The notes beneath the pieces are model-generated. The model worked only from the letters and a program-made list of their open reading frames with translations. It was not told where the DNA came from and did no database searches. A stretch of DNA of 64,000 nt from an uncultured Pseudomonadota bacterium (GTDB taxonomy: Bacteria > Pseudomonadota > Gammaproteobacteria > Methylococcales > Methylomonadaceae): the NCBI GenBank assembly GCA_903928965.1, contig CAIYSZ010000057.1, forward strand, positions 1-64,000. The letters are read 5' to 3'. Positions 9,520-18,000 of this stretch are shown here, piece by piece. The position numbers and the translations under genes are program-made. How positions within the stretch are numbered: position 1 is the first letter of the stretch; every line of letters starts with the position of its first letter.

Positions 9520-12282
9520 TTATTCTATTGTTTGGCGTCCGTAGCCATTTTCGCCTTTGATGCTTAAACTGCTGCCCATGCGGCGGTCGCAAGCATCCTT
9601 GCCCAATTCCTCCGCTTGAAATTGCGGTCCTCCCAGCACTTGCAGAACGCCGCTGAGATTCAACTGCGGCGAACTGGATTCTATATGGCCGGTCACGCCA
9701 TCCGGCGCGGCGGCCCGGATAATATTCCAACCCGGAACATTGGGCCGCTCCGCCAGTATCCGGTTTCCGCCCAGGATGACGTTATTGCCATCGGCCACCA
9801 CGCCTTGGAAGTTCAAGCTAATATTACCGCCGTGGGCATGTGCGTGGGTGTCCGCGGTAATCGCGGAGGATTGCATTAGCAACAGATTGCCGGCGAGAAC
9901 CATGCCGCCGCCGTTGCCGCCATACGAGGAAGTATTGATTTGGGTGTTGTCGAGAGTTAGGAAATTCGCGGCATCCAAATGGATGTTTCCTGTATATCCG
10001 GTGCTGCCCTGGACCGATTCGGCGGATATGAGACTCGCGTTGGCATGGATATTGGCGGCGTTAATGACTATATTTCCGCCATTGCCTTGGGCAAGCGTTT
10101 CGCTGGAAATGCCGCCGCCGTTAGCCAGCGTCAGATTTTTCGCCACTGAAATCCTGATGTCGGAGGCGTCGCCTTGGCTTCCGGGTTCGGCATTGGAGGC
10201 GATGCCGGTAAATTGCGCCGAGCCTTGACCGTTGATAAATAAATTGCCGCCGGTAGTTAAAAATACCGCGCCGGCGTGACCCTGGGCAAAAGTGCTGCCG
10301 GTGATTTCGGCGCCTTGTTCCAGTTCGATGTCGCCCTTGGCGCTGACCGACACCTGTCCCACATTACCCACGCTGCCTAGCGCCGCGCCGGAGCCGATGG
10401 CGGTTCCGGCCCCTTCCAAAATCAGTCGCCCGTTGGTGGTGAGCGAAATTGCCCCGGCGCTTCCGTCGGCGGAAGTGGAACTGGAAATGCCGGCGCCATT
10501 GCTAAGCGCGACATCGCCGTCGGCCTGGATGTTTACCGTACCGCCCGCGCCGTTGCTTCCTCCGAGTGCGCTGGCTTCAATCAAGGAATTTTGGCCGGAA
10601 AGAGTGAGACTACCCAGGTCAATCACCTTAATCGCGCCGCCATTACCCTCGCCGCCAGCGTCGGCTTTTATTACACCTCCGTTTTCCACTGTCATCCCTC
10701 CTGCGCCGGTGTTAATGAAAATATCGCTAGCGTTGCCATTGCTGGCATTGGCGGCGAAGGATTGAATGCCGGAATCCGCGTCCGAGACGCTCAGCCGATT
10801 TGTTGCTTGTATGTTGATTGATCCCGCTCGGCCGCTGCCCCAGGTTTGGGAGAGGATGTAACCCCCCGACGCCAAACTTACATTCCGGCCGGCAAGAATG
10901 GAGATGGCGTTGGCGGCGTTTACCGTATAAGTTGTTTGACTGTTGATCTCGCTACCGTTGCTTAACGCTACATTATTAGCTGCATTTACTTGGATGGCGC
11001 CTGCTGAACCTTGATCCGAACTCGTGGACGACACTTCTGAGTAGTTAAGCAATGTCACGTTCCCTTGCGTCGTAATGATCGTGATGTCGCCAGCCTGGCC
11101 CGATCCATTAGTAGATGTGGATATGTAGCCATTATCCATGGTCAGGTCATTGCCGCTGGTAAGCCTTATGTTGCCGCCGTTGTCAGCGTCATCGGTTGCA
11201 TCCGTGATGGTCGTGCCGCCGGTAATGCTTAAAGTTTGTTGCGCGTTTACGTTAACGGTTCCCGCGTCGCCTGCATTCAAGCTTTGCACAGTTATGTTGG
11301 ATTGATCCATTTGCGCCGTAAGGCCTTGGATTTCCACACCTCCGTTGAGGTTGTCGCTGACATTATTGTTTGCGTTCAGGTTGGAATGCGAGAGGGTTTC
11401 ATTTCCGCCCCACACGGCTATGCTTCCGCCGCCGTCCCCGCTGACTTCCAACGTCATGTTTTGGATGGTGACGTCGCCGGCATTATTGGCGCTTGGAGTT
11501 TGCGCCGGCAAGGCTAGCCGCCCATTTTGGCGGGTCAGATCAACTTCGCCGTCTCCTTTATAGGCGATCAAACGGATTTCTCCGTCGTTCGCGGTCAGCG
11601 AAGCCTGGTTTTGGGGCTGATTTTGGATCTCGATTTGCTGCCCCGTCAGATCAAGAGTTTGGCCAGGCTGGACGCTCAAATTCGCGCCATTTATTTGCAG
11701 CAGACTGTTATTGGCGGTTGAAGCCGCGGAAAAACCGAAAGCCGCCGGGTCGCCGGTCAGGCTGCTGGTTAGCGGAGCGGGCGCATCGGCGGTGTAGACG
11801 CCTTGTTGAAAACGGATAGTATCCGCGGTGCTAATGTGAACATCGCCCGGTACATTAATACTCGCCCCGGAACCGAACATGACGCCGGAAGGATTGATCA
11901 GGTAAAAATTGGCGTGTCCGCCTGGGGTAACGGTTAGCGTTCCTTCAATATCCGACCCGGAGCCGCCGGTGACGCGGGCAATAATGTTGTCTAAAAAGCC
12001 GGCGACGTTTTCGCCAAAGGTGACGTTTTGACCGGGCGCGATATTGAAAAACTGAAAACTTTGAAATAGATTTGCGCCCTGAGTGGTTCCCATATCCTGC
12101 GGGATTAATATATCCTGGCCTTGTAATGGTTGCGGATTGTGCAAATAGGAACCCGTACCCACGGAGCCGTCGGTTACAATCCCATTTCCATCGGCCCGCG
12201 CCGGCAGCGGAAACAGACTGAGCCGTATACTCAAAAACATGACCAGCGGCAGCCAACGGCCGGCTATGCTAAATGACTTCAT
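9520..12282 (-). CDS. TpsA filamentous haemagglutinin-type exoprotein
   Basis: Secreted beta-helical adhesin of a two-partner secretion (type Vb) system, 920 residues. A Sec signal peptide (residues 1-30, ending PARA) is followed by the TPS secretion domain (about 32-160) with the hallmark YLINPSGVMFG at about 128-137 and NLFQSFQFFNI at 71-81. The rest is a long Gly/Asn/Ser-rich right-handed beta-helix of haemagglutinin repeats (GGNI..., SGDI...). Near the C-terminus is a short Cys-containing tail (KDACDRRMG). The gene start overlaps the stop of tpsB by ATGA, so the pair is translationally coupled. It converges on the CHAT operon. Its size is modest for TpsA proteins, so it may be a small adhesin or biofilm factor. 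Confidence 0.93.
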   Translation of the reverse strand: MKSFSIAGRWLPLVMFLSIRLSLFPLPARADGNGIVTDGSVGTGSYLHNPQPLQGQDILIPQDMGTTQGANLFQSFQFFNIAPGQNVTFGENVAGFLDNIIARVTGGSGSDIEGTLTVTPGGHANFYLINPSGVMFGSGASINVPGDVHISTADTIRFQQGVYTADAPAPLTSSLTGDPAAFGFSAASTANNSLLQINGANLSVQPGQTLDLTGQQIEIQNQPQNQASLTANDGEIRLIAYKGDGEVDLTRQNGRLALPAQTPSANNAGDVTIQNMTLEVSGDGGGSIAVWGGNETLSHSNLNANNNVSDNLNGGVEIQGLTAQMDQSNITVQSLNAGDAGTVNVNAQQTLSITGGTTITDATDDADNGGNIRLTSGNDLTMDNGYISTSTNGSGQAGDITIITTQGNVTLLNYSEVSSTSSDQGSAGAIQVNAANNVALSNGSEINSQTTYTVNAANAISILAGRNVSLASGGYILSQTWGSGRAGSINIQATNRLSVSDADSGIQSFAANASNGNASDIFINTGAGGMTVENGGVIKADAGGEGNGGAIKVIDLGSLTLSGQNSLIEASALGGSNGAGGTVNIQADGDVALSNGAGISSSTSADGSAGAISLTTNGRLILEGAGTAIGSGAALGSVGNVGQVSVSAKGDIELEQGAEITGSTFAQGHAGAVFLTTGGNLFINGQGSAQFTGIASNAEPGSQGDASDIRISVAKNLTLANGGGISSETLAQGNGGNIVINAANIHANASLISAESVQGSTGYTGNIHLDAANFLTLDNTQINTSSYGGNGGGMVLAGNLLLMQSSAITADTHAHAHGGNISLNFQGVVADGNNVILGGNRILAERPNVPGWNIIRAAAPDGVTGHIESSSPQLNLSGVLQVLGGPQFQAEELGKDACDRRMGSSLSIKGENGYGRQTIE

Positions 12283-14027
12283 AAAACGTCCATTCTAACT
12301 TGAAAATAAATGCCGTTATCTTGCAGGGCGTCGAAAGCGGCTTGGCTTTTCACTAATTTATTTAAAGCGTAACCGTAGGAAAAATCGGCGGCATAATTCG
12401 CATGCCGCCACTGCATGCCTAAGCCGATGGACCACAGCGCATTGGCTTGCGCGTTGGGCTCCCACGACGTCTTGAGGTCCCAGGCCTCGCCGTAATCCAT
12501 AAAGGGCGCTAGCTCCAGCCGCCCGTCGGGGTCTAGGCCTCGGTAAGCAAGCAATGGGTAATGCAACTCCGTGCTTAGCGTATAGCCGTTATCCCGCACC
12601 AAGGAATTGGTGCGGTAGCCGCGCACGGTCGAGAATCCGCCGACGGCGATTTTCTCTAAAGGCAGCAGCGCATGGTTGCAAAATTGGCTGTTGCTTTTGA
12701 ACACGAGTTGCGCGCCTTCTTGGTTCAGACGGAAAGCGTATTGCGCTTGGCCCAGCCAGGCGAAAAAATCGCTGCTGGGAAAATCTTCTCTTGGCTGGGT
12801 CGCCCCCAAGGCGTTCAACCCTATGCTAAAGGTTGAACGCGCGGCCAGCGCGTGCCGGTCGAAACGTTGCAGGAAGTCTTGATTAATCCGCAGTACCGTG
12901 GCTTGCGTGTGTGCGCCCAAGACGCCGGGGGTGAATGAAAACGGTTCTCCAAGTAGACTGGTTTCGTTTTTTCTAATCGCCAGCGTAGCGCCTAGATTTA
13001 AACGCCGGGCTTGGGTATTGATCAGCAATTGGCTTAAACCGCCTTCGAGGCTGTGTACCCGGCTATTGATATTCAGATTTTGGAACGGCGCTTCCCTAAC
13101 CCGCGAATCGGCTTCGTCGAATCTGAAAAACGCCATGGCGCCGTGGTCCGACACCGGCAGGTTTAAGCCTCCGCCATAACGGTTCGCGCCCTCGCTAATC
13201 GAATAGGTGAAATCGAAGATCTCGCCGAATCCGAATGGGCTAAGCAAACTGCCGGTGGCGCCGAGGGCGTTGGCTCCGACCGAGGGCGGCCGGTAATTGT
13301 CGCCAAATAGCGTGAGTTTGTAAGGTTTTGTTCGCGCCACTTCGACATCCAGAATGCCTTGCCCGAAAGCCGGGCCGGGCAACACGCGGCCATTTAAGCG
13401 GCTAATCAGAGGGTCCGACAAGAGAACCTGAAACCGGTCTTCCAGGTCGTGAATATTGAACGTGTGTTCCGGTTCGGCCAATAGGCGATTCCGGATGTAA
13501 CCTTCTCGCAGATTGCCCTGTCCCTTGATCTTCGCCTCCTTAACGCGTCCTTCTATGAGCGTGATCTTTAATTCATCTTCTCGGAGGGCCCCTTCAGAAA
13601 TAATCGCCCCGGAATTAATATAGCCCCGGTCTTGGTATAACTTGGTAATGGCCTGCCGCAACTCTTCCAGCTGCGCAACCGAAACCGTGCTATTTTTGTA
13701 GGGCTGGATCAGGTTTTGCAGCGCTTCCGCCGGTAAAACCGTGTTTCCCTCCAAAATAATGCGCCGGATGGCGATGTTACGTTTTCGCAAGTTACTGTCG
13801 GGAGCAAGGGATTGCGCCGGCGGGAGTGTAAACAGATCAGGCTTTGGCGGTAGATTAGGGGCCGGCAGTAACAAGGGCTGCTCGCTGGGCCTGTCCGTGG
13901 ATTCCAGCCCGCCCGCGCCCAAAACGCCATTAGACGACAATACTCCCAGTAGTAGGAGCAGCGGCCGCTGGTCGGTTTTTTGGGGCAAAAGTTTCCAGCG
14001 TTTTAAGCGCGCGGGCTTAGGCTGCAT
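12279..14027 (-). CDS. TpsB outer-membrane transporter (ShlB/FhaC/HecB family)
   Basis: Omp85-superfamily pore that exports the TpsA partner. The 582-residue protein has a hydrophobic N-terminus (residues 22-38), a Pro-rich linker, two POTRA domains (about 85-160 and 163-235; the first has IILEGNTVL and YQDRGYINS) and a C-terminal 16-strand barrel. Within the barrel, the VRGY motif (GGFSTVRGYRTNS) marks the conserved L6 loop of ShlB/FhaC proteins. The C-terminus ends in an outer-membrane signature (FQVRMDVL). It is transcribed ahead of and coupled to tpsA, and divergent from the HTH-DUF4384 gene across 150 bp. Confidence 0.95.
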   Translation of the reverse strand: MQPKPARLKRWKLLPQKTDQRPLLLLLGVLSSNGVLGAGGLESTDRPSEQPLLLPAPNLPPKPDLFTLPPAQSLAPDSNLRKRNIAIRRIILEGNTVLPAEALQNLIQPYKNSTVSVAQLEELRQAITKLYQDRGYINSGAIISEGALREDELKITLIEGRVKEAKIKGQGNLREGYIRNRLLAEPEHTFNIHDLEDRFQVLLSDPLISRLNGRVLPGPAFGQGILDVEVARTKPYKLTLFGDNYRPPSVGANALGATGSLLSPFGFGEIFDFTYSISEGANRYGGGLNLPVSDHGAMAFFRFDEADSRVREAPFQNLNINSRVHSLEGGLSQLLINTQARRLNLGATLAIRKNETSLLGEPFSFTPGVLGAHTQATVLRINQDFLQRFDRHALAARSTFSIGLNALGATQPREDFPSSDFFAWLGQAQYAFRLNQEGAQLVFKSNSQFCNHALLPLEKIAVGGFSTVRGYRTNSLVRDNGYTLSTELHYPLLAYRGLDPDGRLELAPFMDYGEAWDLKTSWEPNAQANALWSIGLGMQWRHANYAADFSYGYALNKLVKSQAAFDALQDNGIYFQVRMDVL

Positions 14028-14112
14028 GGTTTTTTATAAGACGCAAGGCGCAAACGCGCCGGGAATATTTTTAATGTCATACGTTCAGAATGCATAAGAT
14101 AGGTCAAAGATA

Positions 14113-14122
14113 CAAACGTTTG
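14113..14122. promoter_or_regulatory. Candidate operator palindrome in divergent tpsB/HTH spacer
   Basis: The perfect decamer palindrome CAAACGTTTG sits mid-way in the 150-bp AT-rich spacer between the divergent tpsB and HTH-DUF4384 genes. It is a plausible binding site for the neighbouring HTH protein, but only one copy is seen and the match to any known operator is untested. Confidence 0.3.
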
Positions 14123-14177
14123 AATATTATATATGATAGGAAAAATAGCGATGAAACCCTCTGCATAGGAAAATGCC

Positions 14178-14951
14178 ATGCCCATTCTAGTACCCCATTT
14201 TAAGGAAAAACTCGGTTTGCTGTACAAATCCGGCAGGCATCCGAAAATCACCAACGCCGCCAGTTTGGCGGCGGAAATAGGCGTGGTTGCGCCGCAAATC
14301 GCCAATTGGGTCAACGGCAATGCCGGCATGCAGGAGTCATCCATTCCCGAATCCAAATTATTGCCGTTTTGCCAGTTGTTCGCGTTAAACATAGAAGATG
14401 TATTGATAGACAATTTAAGCCAATTTGAAACCATAATCACCCGGCCTTATTCAGGCTGGAAACGATTGTTCGAGCGCGCGGTGCCTTACGATGAAAAAAA
14501 CCGCTTTGGGGTCGCCTTGAAACACCGGGCGCTGGTTTTCCGGCCCGATGAAGGCGATCTTAAGGGCGAACAGTTTCACCTCAACGACCCGTTTCGCCTG
14601 GAAATCGTAGGGCCGCCCGGTTGGCATGTCGTGCTTTTGGTGCGTGATCCGACGGCGGTGGCGTGCTGGAGTCCGTCTCAGTATTTTCCGAACAATACTC
14701 TGCCCGAGGAAGGCGTATTCCTGTTGCCGGCCCAAGATTACCCGCCCCTGACTGTCTCGGAACCCGACGGCCAGCATTGGTTGTTGTCGGTATTTACCGA
14801 AAAACGCCTGCCGGAACTGATTTATCAACAGTTATACGACGATTTGCCGCTGAACCGTGAATTGGCTATTAATACGCTGGAGCAAACCTTGAACAACAAA
14901 GACGTGGGCCAATGGCTGGCCTTGCGTAAACCTTTTTACGTATCGTCCTAG
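14178..14951 (+). CDS. HTH (XRE-like) protein with DUF4384-like C-terminal domain
   Basis: The 257-residue soluble protein has an N-terminal helix-turn-helix region (residues about 25-55; NAASLAAEIGVVAPQIANWV resembles XRE helices 2-3). Its C-terminal half (about 125-215) has the strand pattern of DUF4384: an FHLNDPFRLEI start, an ACWSPSQYFPNN middle, then a leucine-proline strand. DUF4384 commonly accompanies CHAT or caspase-like proteins and kinases. It lies between tpsB, which is divergent, and the CHAT-nSTAND gene 80 bp downstream, so it probably regulates or senses for this island. The HTH and DUF4384 calls are by eye and moderate. Confidence 0.6.
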   Translation: MPILVPHFKEKLGLLYKSGRHPKITNAASLAAEIGVVAPQIANWVNGNAGMQESSIPESKLLPFCQLFALNIEDVLIDNLSQFETIITRPYSGWKRLFERAVPYDEKNRFGVALKHRALVFRPDEGDLKGEQFHLNDPFRLEIVGPPGWHVVLLVRDPTAVACWSPSQYFPNNTLPEEGVFLLPAQDYPPLTVSEPDGQHWLLSVFTEKRLPELIYQQLYDDLPLNRELAINTLEQTLNNKDVGQWLALRKPFYVSS

Positions 14952-15031
14952 CGTCCGCAAACTATCGAATTTTTTCCATGCATGGACCTGGGGTATGGTT
15001 AAATAAGAGTTTTTAACTCATGAATTAACCT

Positions 15032-18000
15032 GTGGATTCGGTCCCCGTTATTTTGTTAGCCTTCGCCAATGACCGCACCGGACAATTTGCTTCGTTGCGG
15101 GAAGAGCTAGCGCGCGAACGGCGGGAAATTGGGTCAGTCTTGGCCGAGGCGGAACAGGCCCGTTGGTGCAAGGTGGAAGTGTTACCGGAGGCCACGCCGG
15201 GCGACGTGGTCAAGGCGTTTCAATATCCTCCCTGGCGCGGGCGCATCGTTATTTTTCATTTTTCCGGTCATGCCGATAGCGAGCATTTGCTGTTCGAGTC
15301 CGAGAACGGCGGCGTGCAAGCGGCGGCGGGAATGGATTTGGCCGAATTTTTGGGCAGGCAAAAATCGCTACGCTTAGTGTTTCTTAATGGCTGCGCCACC
15401 GAAGGCCAAGTCAGTGATTTACTCTCCGCGGGGATGCCCGCCGTTATCGCCACCCGGAGCAAGGTAGACAGTCTAGCCGCCTGTGATTTCGCTGTCTTAT
15501 TCTACCGCGCCTTGGCGCAAGGCCGGCTGAGCTTGCAAAATGCTTTTCAGGAAGCTCGCTCAGGCGCCAGATTATTGCGCGGTTCCGCCGATAATAGGCC
15601 GTTCGGCGCGGAAAGAGGCTTGATTTTTTCTGAGTCCACGGAGCAGGCGTTAACAAATCAGCGCCATGCCTGGCGTTTGCATATTCGTCCCGGGGGCGAG
15701 GCGGTCAATGATTGGTGTTTGGACCCCGACCCCTTGGCCGGCTTGCGCTTGCCGTCCGATATCGGTTTGCCCGCCGCTCCTTTCTTGAATTTGCAAAGCT
15801 TTAGCCGCGAGCAAGCCGGAATATTCTTTGGCCGCGCCAAGGCCATTAAGGCCATGCACGATCAATTAACCGAACCGGATGCGGCGGCCATTGCATTATT
15901 GTGCGGGCAAAGCGGCGTTGGAAAATCTTCTTTTCTTTTCGCCGGCCTGCTACCGCGGTTGGAGAGCGTTTTTGAAATTGTAGCGTTTGAACGCCCGCCA
16001 TTGACTCAAGCCGACAACTTAAAAAACACCCAAACCATAAATTTCCAAGCTTTAAATTCCCAAACCGGATTGGCCGCGAATTTCGCGGATGCATGTCGAT
16101 TGCGCGCGAGTGAACCAGGAAAATCGCTGCTCATTGTTGTGGATCACGCGGAAAAACTATTGCCTGAAAATGGCGCGGACGTGAAAGATTGGGAGGCGTT
16201 GAGACGGCAATGGGTTGAATTATTTAAAATCGGCTCGGAGGCGGGCCGCTGCAAATGGCTGCTAAGTTTCCGCAAGGAATGGTTGGCCGATATGACCGCC
16301 GCCTTGGATGCTCATGCATTGCCGCATTCTCTGACCGTATTGGAGCGCTTGGATCGTCAGGGTCTGTTGGAAGCGATTGAAGGCGTTTTTCAAAATCCGC
16401 GTTGCCGGGACAAATACCGCCTGACCCTTGGCGCGGGCCGTGACGGTCTGCCCTTGGCGGTCAATATCGCCGACGATTTGTTGGCCGACCGCCTTGCCCC
16501 GCTCGCGCCGACCTTGCAGATATTGATGAGCCGGCTTTGGGCGCGGGCCAAGGCGCTTAATGACGCGGAACCCGAAATTAGTCTTGAACTTTACGAACAA
16601 GAAAAACGGCGCGGTCTGTTGCTACAAGATTTTCTGCAAGAACGGATGGCGGAATTGGAGCACATCTCTCCGGAACTGGCGCAATCCGGTTTGGCGTTGG
16701 ATATTTTGCACCGGCATACGAATGAACTCGGCGCCGCCGTTCAATGTTCCATGACCGTTTTGGAAGCGGAATACGCGCATTGCGTTTCAGGCCTGCACGC
16801 GGTAGTGGATTTTTTTGAATCCTGTTTCGTACTCACCGACGCCACCGGCGCGGGCCGCGGCGCGCCTAAATTCACCCGTCTCTCCCACGATACCCTCGCG
16901 CCTCTGGTGCGGCGTGAATTTCAGGACTCCATCCGGCCTGGCCAGCAGGCCAGACGCTTATTGGAAGAACGGATTAAACGCGCCCTCACCGCGTTGCCGG
17001 TGGAGGATTTGCCGGTGGTTGAATCCGGGCGCGGCGGAATGCGGCAATGGACTTCGGCGGAATGCAAGTTGGTGCAATCGGCCCGCCTCGCCCGCGGCTT
17101 GGGCCTGCGGCGGCGACTAAAACGCCGATGCATTTGGTTCGCGCTATGTTTGGCGTTGCTGGCTTCAGCGGTAGAGATAGCATGGCAATGGTGGGACGGT
17201 TTAATGTATCAATCCAAGGTGCTGGCCGAAAACGCCCGCCGCGAAGCCGGTCTAGGCCATGCCGAACTAGGCAGGTTGCTGGCCTTGGAGGCTTTGCCGG
17301 GGCCCCGGCGGATTCGCCCCTGGTCGGCGAACGCTGAAACCGCTCTGGCTTATGCACTGGGCGCGCCGGCCGATTTTCCCGCTCCGCCGCACCCCGGCGT
17401 GATCTCGGATGCGCAGTTTTCACCCGATGGCCGTGTGTTGGCGGTCGCCTCGGAACAAGGCGTTTATCTGTGGGGTATGCACGCCGGGCAATGGAATGGC
17501 ATGCCTCCCGCCGCGCGATTGGGATTTGAGGGCAACGTCCGCCGCTTGTCTTTCAGCGCCGACGCCCGCTATTTGCTTACCCTGTCGGAGGAACATGCCG
17601 CTAGGATTTGGGATGTCTCCACCGGCTTGGAGCGGCTTAGGCTGGAGCATGAAGGCGAAGTGTCGCTAGCCGAAATTCCGCCGGGCGGCGAAGAAGTCGT
17701 TACCCTGGGCAAGGACGGCAAGGTACGGGTTTGGCGCGGTTTGAATATTAGCAACGCAACCCGCGCTTCCGGGGCGCCTGTGACGCTTTCTGAAAAAAAC
17801 AATCCACCGCGCATTCTGGCGCAAGCGGCGCGCGATAGCCGCATGGCTTTTAGTCACGCGGCCAAGCGGTTCGCGTTGAGCATGGGCGATAGCGTGAGCC
17901 TGATTGATTGGGAATCGGGCAAGGAACGACAACGTTTTACGTTGTCGCAACCCGTGTCGCAATTGGCGTTCGGCGCCAGCGGCCGTTTTTTGGCCGCCGC

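Noticed and set aside
9740..10765. Two plus-strand Pro/Ala-rich frames inside tpsA
   Set aside because: They are antisense reflections of Gly/Ser-rich haemagglutinin repeats and lack ribosome-binding sites.
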